Notes: a model not told the origin generated them from the sequence alone. Counted from the first letter of the stretch, positions 22,359 to 33,765 are shown. The stretch is 64,000 nt of DNA from Brasenia schreberi (GCA_036023115.1 JAYKKT010000055.1:10353501-10417500); one strand, 5' to 3'. Program-made: numbers and translations.

Positions 22359-23918
22359 GAGCATCATGTATTGAAGTCTTTGGAGATTCCATGCTTAAAC
22401 CAAGTTTCAAAAATTTGGCAAGTCAAAAATGAAAAACTCATACCATACCACTAATTGGCCACTCAATTGGTCGATTCCTTCAAGTCATGCACTCTCACTC
22501 ACATAGGTAGAGAGAACAACACCATAGCAGATGCCCTTTCATCTTTAGAATCATCTCTAAGGGTCGATCCCACCATAAGAACCCGATCCTTAGAAATTTG
22601 GCACTCACCCACTCTATCCACCTACGATTTGGAGATTTACCAAAATGACCAAAATTCAATTGAAAAACCTTGGTTTCAAGACATTAAAAACTTTTTAGAA
22701 AATAGAGGATTTCCCGAATTTGCTTCTTCCAAAGATAAAGCTTTGATTCAAAAAATTTCAACCCGATATGTGATTTTGGGAGGGATTCTTTATAAAAAGA
22801 GTTTTACCGGCATCTTGTTGAGATGTGTAGACCTTGATGAGGCTAGGACCATAATGCATCAATTTCACGATAGAGAATGTGGAGGACATGTGAATGCAAA
22901 TATGATGGCCATGAAGATACTTAGGGCCGACTATTTTTGGTCCACCCTTAAGCAAGATTGTCATGACCATGTTAGGAAATGTCATCAATGTCAAGTGCAT
23001 GGACATGTCATTCATATCCCATCGTCTACCTTGCATTCCATCGTAAGTCCATGGCCCTTCACCATGTGGGCATTCGATATCATAGGACCCATCTCCCCAA
23101 TTGCATCGAATGAACATAGGTTCATCTTAGCAACCACCGAATATTTTTCTAAATGGGTTGAAGCTACCTCCTTGGCTAATGTCGAAGGACAATATGTAGT
23201 GGCATTCAGTAAGAAAAATATTTTGGCTCGATTTGGAGTTCCAAGAGACCTAGTGTCGGATAATGGTACCCCTTTCAAGAATGAGAAGATGAAAAAGTTA
23301 TGTAATATCTATGGCATAACTCAACACTTTTCATCGCCCTACTACTCTAAAGGCAATGGCAAAGCCAAAGCCACAAACAATACTCTCATGATCATCATTG
23401 AAAAAACCTTAGAGAAGGGTAGGACATGGCATGAGAAGCTTGATGAAGCCTTATGGGCTTATAGAACTTCCATCTGAACACCCACCAATGCCACCCCATT
23501 TGAGTTGGTCTATGTTACAAATGTCATACTTTCCATCCACACCAAATTGTTTTCATTTCATACATCACTTGCACTTGACCTCCCTATAGAGACTTTACAA
23601 CATGTTAGAATAGCTGAGCTTGATCTATTAGATGAGAAAAGGCTCATTGCCATGGATCATGCACATGCATACCGTTAAAGGATAGCCCGACATTATGAAA
23701 AGCATATGAAGGCTCGCCACTTCAAAGTGGGAGACCTTTTATTGAAAATCATCCACCATCGTGGCCCACATCCACTTGAAAAGTGGCGGCCCAAGTGGGA
23801 TGGTCCCTATGTTGTAAGGGGAACAACAACCAACAATGCATATTGGTTGATTGATGTTGAAGGTAGAAATTTAGTAGACCCTATAAATGCCCAATACTTG
23901 AAAAACTATTATGTATAG
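22359..23918 (+). pseudogene. Integrase, gypsy copy 2
   Basis: Nearly continuous: 22455-23477 and 23706-23918. The zinc-binding N-terminus is complete (ECGGHVNANMMAMKILRADY ... CHQCQVHG). The core shows MWAFDIIGPISP and LVSDNGTPFKN (both Asp kept), but the Glu motif reads KGNGKAKATNN where copy 1 has GNGQAETMNK, so the catalytic Glu is now Lys. A stop (tga at 23475) follows YRTSI and another break occurs near 23677. The C-terminal end is NAQYLKNYYV* at 23918. Confidence 0.85.
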
Positions 23919-25120
23919 GGTCTATATTAAATTTCTTTCGAAAAGATTTTAAAATGAATCTCCTTTGAACTTCTTGAAAGAAGGATCAAGATTGATCGTA
24001 TGGCCCTAAATGAGGGAATCAATGCTTTATAAAAAGTAGAGTTTTCAAAAATTATTTGGTGACATTCTAAAAATTCTTGGCTTACAAAATAAAGCCTTGT
24101 TCAAAATAGTAAAATATTTTCAAATGGTAGATGTTATTAGGAAATGGGATGATCTTGGTTGAATCGAGTAGCCAAAGGGATAAGTTTTCCCCTCATTTTA
24201 CTTCTCTCTCCAAAAGAAAAATTAGCAAAATCAAAAGAAAAATAGAATACAAAAACTTCTCCAAAAAGAGGTCTTTCCTTCAAATAGAAAGAGGGAATAC
24301 AAAGATTCCTCCAAAAGTGGTCTTCTCTTTGAATGAAAAAGAAAAAAAAGAAAGAGAGAATACAAAAAAATCCTCCAAAAAGAAAAAAAAAGGAGGCCCT
24401 CCATATTGATAGAAAAGTCAAAGCTCAAAAAGAGCAATTTTTCATCTCTTTGTCTTAAACCATGGGACGCTTCAGAAGGGATCGTGGTAATTCTTTCCCA
24501 AATCCCTATAACTTATCTCATTTTTGAAAAGTTTATCCATGAAAATCCTAAAGTATGAATAGAATCTACTTATTTGGATTTCATTTTGTTTGAGAATTAG
24601 ACTTTGTTGTGTGGAAAATGGAATTTTGAAATGTTTTTCAAAATTTTCTATAAAATCTCTGCTAATTAGTGGGTATTGAAACCTGAATGAGGGGAAATAT
24701 GAAAAATTGGAAGTCCTTTTGATTGAAGCTAAAAGGAGTTCCCTTTTGAAAATAAATTTTGAAAACTTGAAATGTCAAAACGACATAAGATTGTCTTATT
24801 TGGGGCAGTCGGCCTTCATAGGCTTCTCCTCAAGCTCACCCATCTCTTAAATGGGTCTCTAACTCCACACTTCATTTACATCACACACCATGCATGCTTA
24901 CATCCAAAGTCGTCCATGCATGATCATGTTTAGGACAAACGCTCAAGTATAAGTCAAGTTCCCTTTGGTTAAAATCCCCTCCTCTACGATCCAAGAAAAG
25001 AATTTTATGAAATGAAGGATGATTTATATTCTCAAGATAATTTGGAAAGTAAATCAAAAAGGGTGTTTTCTTCTTTTCCATTATCCAAATAAATTTGGAT
25101 TAATGCCAAAGAGGGGCATC
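23919..25120 (+). other. Gypsy copy 2 3' untranslated region with tandem repeats and PPT
   Basis: Non-coding. Roughly 24235-24400 repeats the ~55-60-bp unit seen in copy 1 (AATACAAAAACTTCTCC, TTCAAATAGAAAGAGG). The purine-rich CCAAAGAGGGGCATC precedes the LTR, identical to copy 1. Confidence 0.7.
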
Positions 25121-27269
25121 TGTAAACACCCTAAACGAAATTTTTCTGAAAATACTCCAAAATTCAAAAACTGACCTATTTTAAAACTTCTAGCTTTAAA
25201 ATGAAATTTTTAAAGTCTTTAAAATGAAGATTTTAAAAGATTTCAAAATAAAGTTAAAATTATAAAAACCCAGAAGATTGAAATAAAACAGGTTGACAGG
25301 TGACGCCCGCTTCGAGATAGGGACGATTTTGTGAAGGGTAAGCCGAAAATCAAGGATGAAGATCAAGTCAAAACAATATCCGCACTCTAGATCAAATCAA
25401 GAATGTACGGCCTCATCAAACCCATCCCAATTGAATCCAATGCTAGACATGAGTAGTTTGAAATAAACATCAAGCCTTGTTTGAACCGAATGTTTTTAAT
25501 TCAAACCAATATTAGATTTTTCTAGCCTTGTTCATCCTTTGTCCTTGGGCCAAAAATTTATCAAATCACCTTCTTCCCTAGCCATTGATCAAGTGAAGGA
25601 ATCAACAAAGGCAAGCAAGGATCGGCCAATTTGAAGTAAGGGTTTAAGGCACCTAGCCGACTATGGCTAGGTGCACCCAATCAAGTCCACAACCAGCCCA
25701 CATGGGGCCAGTCCATGGCTGACCAAAAGGAGACCACTCCCCTCTCTCTTCCACATGAAGACTATGAGGAATTGGATCAAGTTGGATCTTGGGCCGCCCC
25801 ATGGAAAGGCCTAGAAAGGCCTCCCCTTGGCCTATAAATAGAGGCCAAGGGGGGGCGTGAACTTCATCTTCATCATCCTGGGAGTTGTTGCACTTTGGGC
25901 TATTAGAGTGAGAGAATAGGTTGCTAGAAAGAGGCTTAGAGAGGGAAGAGGGTGTTAGTATCAAGGCTCTTTAGGTGTGAGTGAGAAAATTGAGTGAAAA
26001 GTGAGGAAAAAGAGGGTCGAACACCATTTTTTGAGGCCATCTCCAAGGGAATCCAGCAAAGTGTTGGTTCTAACTTGATTAAATCCCCATCTCTTCTTAT
26101 TATTCAATTAAAAAGGGGTTGTATTAATTGAGCTTTGTCTCCTCCCATGATGTAATAGAAGTAGATGTGCTGAAATTTTCCTTTCCTTTGCTTATGCACT
26201 CTATGTATTTGAGTTCTTGACCCCAATATATGCTATAAACACTCTATATCTTCTTATCCCCTCTATGCTTAAGCTATTAGATACATTTCAATTCATTTCC
26301 CTTCAGTATTTAATTTCAGGATGTTGTTTTTTGCACTTTGATTCGTATGAGTTTTGCATCACGTAAGTTCTAAAACCTGAAAACTGATTTTTCAGCATCC
26401 TTGCATACGTTGATTGTCTGATTTTTTATTTTCGAACCACTATTGTAAACCCTCTAAACTTTTACACACTATATCTATGCATATAGGCTCCTAATAAAAT
26501 TTTCAAGAATTTTAGGGTCGTATAACTACGTAACTAAAAGGATGCAAGATCAAGAAAAAATTTGTAAATTGTCTGTCCATTCAGTTTTTCTGCAATAGAG
26601 CTTAGTATTCATCCCATAACTCTGTCTGTAAGCATCCAAAATCAGTGATTCTTAGTTCATTAAAAAGTTGACATCCATAGCTTTCCAACAAGACCAAATT
26701 CACTAAATGTGGGACTCTAAAAACTAAGATATAGGCTCATCTTTGAGTCTTTGTATTTCGGTGACAGAACAGTTTTGCGTGTCTGAGCAGAGGCACTTCT
26801 TTGAATTAATTTTGTAACATCATAACTCCGAATGCAAATCTGAAAAATGTGCTAGACTCTCCACATTTCAGGCTTAGTCCTACAAAATTTTGGTGATTTT
26901 TGGAGGTCTTTACGGCTTTCAAAGAGATTCGGGAAGCAAGTAATGAAAACAGAGTTTTCTATTTTTCAGAACTTTTATATTTTTGAACTTGAAAACTAAG
27001 TACACTTGTTTGTCATTTTTCAACACCTTGTCTTCACGTGAATTTGGAATATCACCTATCTATTTGGAATCCCTAAGTGCTGAGGCTGACTCTTGAGCAT
27101 CAGTTCAAGAAAGGCTAAAGCGAAAAGAGCTCGCTTATCTACAATCGCCCAATCAGATTTAACTTTTGGTAGTTTTTAGAAACTAGCTGGCACACTCCCT
27201 TACAAAGTAGAATTGAAAGTTTTTCTTTAAGTCTTTACATAGGCTTGCGGCGAAAATTTCACATCTACA
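25121..27269 (+). repeat. 3' LTR of gypsy copy 2
   Basis: Starts TGTAAACACCC and ends TCTACA, 2149 bp. Clearly homologous to 9092-11237 but diverged throughout, most strongly in 25200-25750. The next base (27270) is RTE sequence, giving the exact right junction. Confidence 0.92.
25823..25852 (+). promoter_or_regulatory. LTR TATA box inside an inverted repeat (copy 2)
   Basis: TATAAATA at 25833-25840 between CCCCTTGGCCT (25823-25833) and AGGCCAAGGGG (25842-25852), an 11-base perfect inverted repeat conserved with copy 1 although neighbouring bases differ. Confidence 0.65.
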
Positions 27270-28633
27270 CACTCCACCACCAACTTCTTTTTGTGCCGGT
27301 ACACCTCCCTTAGATACACCTAACACATTTTTTGCCACTTTTCTAATATGTATAGCCATATTGTTCCACATATCACAAGGTGTACCAACATAATTCCAAA
27401 CATCTCCTTGAAGGACTTTCTGTTTAAATATATCTTCTTTCTCGCTTTTGAGGTTCCACCATTTAGTCCGAATAGCTCGATGCACTCTTTTCTTCTTTGT
27501 CCATTTTTTTATTTGCAAATCCATAACTAAAAGTCGATGTTGGGTGGTTAAGCTTTCTCCTGAAATTACCTTGCAATCTTTACAACAAGCTCTATCTTTT
27601 TTTTCTACAAATAAAGTAATCAATTTGTGTTTGTGATAAGCCGCTCTTATAAGTAATTAAATGTTTATCTCGTTTTTTGAAGATTGTATTGACTATAAAG
27701 AGATCAAATGCCATAGCAAAATTAAAAATCTCCCTACTTTCCTCATTTATATCCCCAAAACCAAAGTTTCCATGAATCCCTTGATATCCTAATGCCTCTT
27801 TACCGACATGTCCATTTAAGTCTCCTCCTAAACAAATCATCTCCCTTTGTGGAATCTTTTGAATCACCTTATCTAACTCTTCCCAAAAAACTGTCTTTAT
27901 ACTATCTTCTAGTCCTACTTGAGGTGCGTAAACACAAATTATATTCAAAACCTCTACTCGTAATATTAATTTCAACGTCATGATTCAGTCACCATATCAT
28001 TGTATATCCACTATACTATCCTTTAAATCTTTATTTATGATAATACCAACTCCATTTCGAGCCTTTTCTTTACCTGAGTACCATAATTTAAAACCTTTAT
28101 CCTCTATCTCCTTTGCTTTTTCTCTAACCCATTTTGTCTCTTGTAAACATAAAATATGAATCTTTCTCTGAATCATAGTATCTACCACCTCCATTAGCAT
28201 ACCGGATAATATTTCGATATTCCAATAACCAATACGAATTTTATTATCTAGGACTAGTTTCCTTACCCCCCGCATCCGTCCATATTCAAAATACGGATAC
28301 CCTCTCTGAAAATTATTCAATACATTGGGGCAGTAATGTAGCGGGACTAACTTCTTTACCCACACCCGTCTATGATGTGGGAACCCTCTCTGCAATTGAT
28401 TCACTACATTCGGGTGAAAATGTAGTGGCCCTTGCTTACTTATTACTGCATTCGGGCTCTGCAACACGTCACTAGGTGGAGACGCCCCAAAGCAATGCTC
28501 ATAATTTTTGTAATCCATGTTATAAAAATCCGACGAAGTTTTACGCTGGCTGTCGGAAGCCTAACACAACCCTCCTCCTTTATCCGGGCTTGGGACCGGC
28601 AATGCAAGGGTAATCCCTTACATGGGCAGAGTT
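27270..28633 (-). pseudogene. RTE 5' end and APE-type endonuclease (copy B)
   Basis: Minus strand. The 5' end at 28633 starts AACTCTGCCCATG. The frame 28518-27997 contains RIGYWNIEILSGM, then CLQETKW (catalytic Glu block) and NGVGIIIN. After a stop and shift at about 27990, 27981-27592 continues IICVYAPQVG, GGDLNGHVG (the GDxN motif) and TQIDYFICRK (the xIDYI motif). 27623-27270 carries the link towards the RT. These are the signature blocks of the endonuclease that nicks the target. Gypsy LTR sequence interrupts at 27270. Confidence 0.85.
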
Positions 28634-29400
28634 GCAGTCATCCCGTTTGCATGAGATATATTGGCTTACCTACCAATGCTTCTCATTGTAAATATGGTTT
28701 GACAAATATTCATTTCGAATAAGCTAGAAATCAATTAGATCGCTGGGCATTACTTTCATTGGACTTTAATTAGCAAATTCAGCTCGCAGAACGTAAATTG
28801 GCCTACAATTGTTTCCTTGTGTTGCTATATGAAATTTCCTTTTTACTTGTCTCACTCACTAACAAAAGCTTCTCTTTAAGTTGGGCCTAGCTTCCTGAAA
28901 TTAACATGATCATTTGCATAAGGTTAAGGCTCTCTGACTCCCACAATGAAGGCATTGAGTCGATTGACGGGTTGTGCGTTTGTGTTACGCTGTGGCCTCC
29001 CATACTTGTAACAAAAAAAGTACATGATCCTTTTGGTGCATCAGGTCCAAAAGATTAAGAGAAAACCAAGGCCTGGCAACCCTACTAAGTGGTGGTACAA
29101 TGATCACCATTATATCATCGACGCACCATTTACATTATTGTCACATGCATGAGACACTTCACTGGTGTAACTTGACTTATAAGACATGGCAAAGTACTAG
29201 ACGTAGCTCCTTGCAGAGATAAGCAATGCAAGGGGGAATTTGTAAGACCGAAACAGAAAAACTATAAAACGTGATCTTTGTTTTAATTAATTATTATGAT
29301 GACACAGGATAAAGTAGAATGCTGACTAAAAGTTCATCTAGCCGTCACCATTTGGTGTGAGATAAAGTATGGTTTCATTCGGGTCGTAAATAATTCATGC

Positions 29401-29439
29401 ATGAACATATATACATATATACATATATACACACACGTG

Positions 29440-29517
<78 letters not shown>

Positions 29518-29534
29518 ATGTATATATATACGTG

Positions 29535-29592
<58 letters not shown>

Positions 29593-29690
29593 TACATATA
29601 TATATATACATATATATGTATATATATATGCACATGTTTGTATACGTTTGTTTGCATATGTGTATTTATGTATGTATATTGAAGTTGATT
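29401..29690. repeat. (TA)n / TACATA microsatellite cluster
   Basis: Long alternating TA runs (about 29443-29514 and 29547-29584) separated by TGCACACAC-type segments, flanked by TATACATA and TATGTATA units. All translated frames here are artefactual. Confidence 0.95.
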
Positions 29691-31609
29691 TGGAAAAAAC
29701 ATTAAAACAAAAAACGTGCTATCATAGTTTATTTTCCAAACCATGAACTCTTGCTATGAGCCATTAACTCGTGTTCATATATGAACATATCCTACGGTAA
29801 TACCCTCCTCTTATTTACATCATTGGAATGCACACAGTGCAAAAGTTATGTACTGAGTTATATTTAACATCATCATTTTTCACGTTGATGTTTTAAATGT
29901 GGTAAAATGATGAAAATTTGGGCCGTTTCTAAGCATCACTTTGTTCATCAATTGTGAGATGTTGATTTTCTATTGGATGATGATTTCACACAACGAGCAA
30001 TACCTCACCTAGCTAGGGGGTGACTCACAAATTGAGGATCAGGAGCTCAATACTGGGAAAGGCATCTGGCTTCAGCCTACGACTGCACCCAAGGAAAATC
30101 GACTTTTCATATTAAGAATCATTGTTTCATGATGCATTAAACTTGCTAAACTTTGTATCGACCAATATGCTAGTATCCACATCAAATAAGAAATCTCAAA
30201 GTCATAAAGTATCATGGAGCATACACACATATAAATATAAAGATTGAATCTTGCCCATCACTAACGTTGTTCACTCATGCTTGCCTATTATTTTTCGGAG
30301 ATATGAATGTAATATTGTCTTTCATTCTTTTTTGAAAGATCTTAAACTTTTTTAAATTACAATTCATTCTACCAAAGCAATCGGTGGACATGTCACAGGT
30401 AGCAAGATTTGGTTTTCCTATATATATACTTCATTCTCTTCTCTTCTATATGATAAAATGGTGCAGCAAGGGTCCATGTGAATTAATTAAATAATATCGA
30501 TATCACCAAGGAGCTAGTCCATGTGAATTAAAAAATGTCGAATGGATGGACCAGTGAAATTCTAAAACAGATAGGAAGCTTCCTGAAATTAACCAGCATG
30601 GGCTAGCTTGGCCATCCAATATTGTTTCCACGAACACTTTTGAGCAGGCATTCACATGCCCATACTTTATTTCATATACCATTAAAAACATCGACATTTT
30701 ATTTATTACCGCATGCCTCTTTTTACCACTTGATTCAATGGAGACAGAGCTTTCATGCATGCACTGCAGTGCAGTGAGCCCACTTTTCTTCTCACAACAA
30801 AAGGGTCAACAGCTCACGTGTTGCCTTTCCTCATTTTTCCCGCTCCTATGCAAGAAACGATTACGGTATTTGATCTCTCTCTCAAATATATATACTCATA
30901 AATACATATTTATGTACGTACATACATACATAAATATATACATAGGTATGTATAAAGTATTTAAGTTTTGGTCCCCTAGGTCAGGCCCGTACCTAAGGTA
31001 CCCAAAGAGGTAAATTTTCTATGTTTTGTCCAATTTAAACTTGTCATGTGTATTAAAATGTTATCCGGAGAAGTGGCAAACTATGTTCATGTTATTTCAA
31101 TTACTAATTAATTGAATTAAGTTGATCCAAAGTAAGATTTGAATGTTTTCAAAAGGTACTTATAGAACCCTAACGAGAGGCCCGATAGCATGTGCTAGTT
31201 AAAAACTAAGGTTCCTTATGGCACCTTAAGAGGCCTGATCTCATGGCATAGCTGGAGTGAGGACCTTTTCCCTTCTTTGTCTGCATATATGCATGTACTT
31301 ATGTACATATATGTTTATAAAACATACACAAACATATAGATATAGATACGTAAAAGATATCCTAAGATACACAGATAGATAGATAGGTGGCAGTTGGACC
31401 TAGAAAAAGATTTACAGTGGCTGCATAACCCGTGGGCCTTGTACCATTGCCCCTGACTCTATTAGGTAGCAACCCACTGTTTTCTAAAACTTCCCGAAAT
31501 CTTGGTTGGCTTGCTAATACATAACACGCATACACACACATACATACACGCACACATATATATACATATACATATACATATATATACACAGCCTAGTCTC
31601 CCTCTCTCT

Positions 31610-31671
31610 CTCTCTCTCTCCATATTACATATATATATATATATATATATATGTAATATGGAGAGAGAGAG
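31610..31671. repeat. Perfect 62-bp palindrome
   Basis: From 31610 to 31671 the sequence equals its own reverse complement: a CT run, CCATATTACA, alternating AT at the centre, TGTAATATGG, then a GA run. The first mismatch outside is 31609/31672. It could fold as a hairpin or cruciform. Confidence 0.9.
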
Positions 31672-32194
31672 CCCTTAAAATAGTTTACGTGGACCTTTGA
31701 TACGAAGTAAAACAAAAGCGGGTATACGACGATCACCCTAGTTCACTTGGCGCTACTCATTACGAGACGTGGAGAATACTTCCCCAATACGAACTTCAAC
31801 TCGATGCTACTTATAGCTTAGCCATTAGTACTCGATCCATTTAATGCATACGAGTCACAGTTGGAGTCATTCTGGTCATCTTAGCCACCGGTCCGTATTG
31901 GACCAAGCAAGCCTTAGTCTGATCAACTTGACCTCTACCGACTTACCGAGTGCGGGTCTGATAGGAAAGCGAAAAGCTGCATGACCTAATCAATCGTTAA
32001 GGCTTCGGATGTTCATATCCCCGATTCATGCGTGATACGAAAGGACTCGAATTCGTCACCATGACACACTAACTCGTGAACGTGTTGTGTCTCCTTTTTC
32101 TGTTTTAGCATGTAAAATCAGAGGAAGAAAGGTGTGATGTTGGTTCTTGGTGTCCGCATGACATAGATTCAGCGCGACATGAACTAAACCCGTA

Positions 32195-32243
32195 GTTTAA
32201 TACAACAACAACTAAGCTATTAGATGAGCTGTCGTTTAATACA
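32195..32243 (-). mobile_element. Extremely 5'-truncated RTE insertion with 10-bp target duplication
   Basis: GTTTAATACA occurs at 32195-32204 and 32234-32243. The 29 bases between start ACAACAACTAAGC, the plus-strand view of the RTE 3' end seen in copies B, C and D (ACAACAACTAAGCCTTTTCC). The rest of the insert does not match the RTE clearly. Confidence 0.45.
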
Positions 32244-32562
32244 GTGAAACAAAAAGTATATACATGTCCAACTCAAGCTCACATGCATAATTCAGTTTAA
32301 CACCATCTTGCATGTTCGTAAGGAAGAAAAGATATTTTTCAGATACTAATATTTTAGAAGATAATTAATCTGTTCTTGATAATTAAGTAACTAAATAATG
32401 TTGATTAATCACTAGAAGCATCCATTAACTTTCCAACAAATATATGTAGTTCGAGACAATGGGTTTTATTTACGTCCAGAAACATTAGATCATAGATTTG
32501 ATTAGCCAGAGAGAGTTTATTTTTGTAGCAGAACTATTTACTCAACATTAATGGTGACATCT

Positions 32563-33765
32563 TTAGAACAATGAGTCAGTGTGGCAAACTTCAGACACCT
32601 TGATGATCTCTTCCTCTTGTGCTGCTAACTCATCTAAAAGCCATTTCTCTAGCAGAGAGTGAGGAGGGCGACTCTCAATCCTCCGTTTGACTTCGTTCAT
32701 CGAGAAGTCAGACGAGGACTTGTCGTAAGTGAGACTGCTGCTTGCATTCTCAAATGATAGCAGCGACTCCAGCTCTTCCTGAGACACAATCTCTCCATTA
32801 ACAAGCTCAGTTTTAGGTAATTGGTTGCATTCAGCAGTTTTAGAGATGACGGCCATGCCGGACATTTCGTCATCACAATCGGAATCAGTTGCAGGGTTAA
32901 TGGGAGTTTTTTGACGAGATGATGAAGAAGACTTGTTAGGGGGAGACCTGACCCAGCCTTCAAGAAGCCTTGATATGTTCTCTGTGCTTGAAGCAAAGGT
33001 TGATGAGCTCTGACTTAGCCTGCCTATGAAGCTGAGTCGGTCAACGTGGTCTGATCTTTGATGGTGGCTACTCTCATTGATTATTACCTCAGAGGAATTA
33101 CTGAATCCACAAGTCATGTGGGTATCCAAGGCTGTTTGGAATTTCCTTATCTTTTTCTTTAAATGAGTGTTCCAGTAGTTCTTTATATCATTGTCTGTCC
33201 TTTGAGAGAGGTATGAAGCTATGCAGAACAGTGTACAAAGAATAAGCATATATAGTTTCAATAAGTGAATAGTTAGAGGGATTTATTATATATAATGAGT
33301 TATTATCAAGAAAATCTTATATGAGGTTGAGAAAAATGCCTGTTGCCCAACATGGATTGGAGATGGATGATGATGCCTTCTTCTTGTGGAGTAAAGTTAC
33401 CGCGCCTGATTCCTGGTCTCAGATAATTAGTCCACCTAAGTCTGCAACTTTTACTGCACCTCATCAACCCTGTCACCACCCATGTGTAAACCAGAGAAGA
33501 TTAATGTTTTCATGGACAAGAATTTCAAAATCTTATGGAAAATGAAAGTTAAGGAACAAATTCATGATAACAGTGTGTGTGTATGTGAGAGAGAGAGAGA
33601 GACAGACAGAGAGAGAGAGAGAGAGGTAATACCGGTGTTGGTGGGAACTGATCTCCAATTGCCAGGACCATGTTCTTGTATGTATGAAACCAGTATGATG
33701 TCTTCTTCCGGCGTCCATGGCCCTTTCTTAATCCCAAACTTGTCACAGCAGGGCGGCCTCCCCAT
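32563..33765 (-). CDS. R2R3-MYB transcription factor, subgroup 1 (MYB60/MYB30-like), splicing of intron 2 doubtful
   Basis: DNA-binding regulator; subgroup 1 members control stomatal function, cuticular wax and stress responses in other plants (family knowledge). Exon 1, 33765-33633 (133 bp), starts [20 protein letters not shown] and ends with a good donor CCG|GTATTA. Exon 2, 33469-33340 (130 bp, the usual size), follows acceptor GACAG and reads [20 protein letters not shown] then [14 protein letters not shown]. Exon 3 homology runs from about 33222 ([20 protein letters not shown]) to the stop at 32563. It contains [15 protein letters not shown] and the terminal [14 protein letters not shown], both subgroup 1 motifs. 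Intron 2 has a GC donor (AACAG|GCATTT) and no AG where exon 3 should begin; the usual GNRWxxI reads LFCI. Splicing to the only nearby AG (GCATAG) would shift the frame and stop soon after. So it is either a damaged gene or an unusual intron. Confidence 0.82.
33586..33626. repeat. (GA)n run in MYB intron 1
   Basis: GA repeat interrupted by GACAGACA, a few bases inside the first intron, next to the donor site. As CT on the coding strand it forms a pyrimidine-rich stretch. Confidence 0.9.

Larger units (their letters stand above)
16864..27269 (+). mobile_element. Ty3/gypsy LTR retrotransposon, Tat-like (copy 2), nested in RTE copy B
   Basis: Second member of the copy 1 family, with the same gene order and linkers. 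The 3' LTR is complete (25121-27269) but only the last ~125 bases of the 5' LTR remain (16864-16988). RTE sequence flanks both sides on the minus strand. The coding part is better preserved than in copy 1: long open stretches at 18178-18693, 20326-21132, 21603-22358 and 22455-23477. With one LTR gone and several stops, it is not autonomous. Confidence 0.92.
15201..28648 (-). mobile_element. RTE-type LINE (copy B), split by gypsy copy 2, with 15-bp target duplication
   Basis: GCAGTCATCCCGTTT occurs at 15201-15215 and again at 28634-28648. Between them lies a minus-strand LINE: its 5' end starts AACTCTGCCC at 28633, the endonuclease region runs to 27270, the gypsy insert occupies 16864-27269, and the reverse transcriptase and 3' tail ((GTT)n, at 15216 on the plus strand) occupy 15216-16866. 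The LINE parts add up to about 3.0 kb, plus about 250 bases missing at the gypsy junction, giving about 3.3 kb, a normal RTE length. Single ORF with APE endonuclease and RT plus a simple-repeat tail is the RTE pattern. The coding frame has several stops. Confidence 0.88.
28649..32562. other. Intergenic, rich in simple repeats
   Basis: No gene recognised. It contains the TA-rich block at 29401-29690, TACATA-type runs at 30880-30950 and 31310-31345, a perfect palindrome at 31610-31671 and a very short RTE insertion at 32195-32243. The stretch 31680-32190 is free of simple repeats and unlike anything else here, with no coding frame I recognise. Confidence 0.5.

Noticed and set aside
24131..24437. 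Open frames of 68-94 codons on both strands in gypsy copy 2
   Set aside because: They arise from the A-rich tandem repeat of the 3' untranslated region; the equivalent frames in copy 1 are not conserved in length.
29334..29746. Several overlapping open frames rich in Tyr-Ile repeats on both strands
   Set aside because: They are translations of the (TA)n microsatellite and have no coding meaning.
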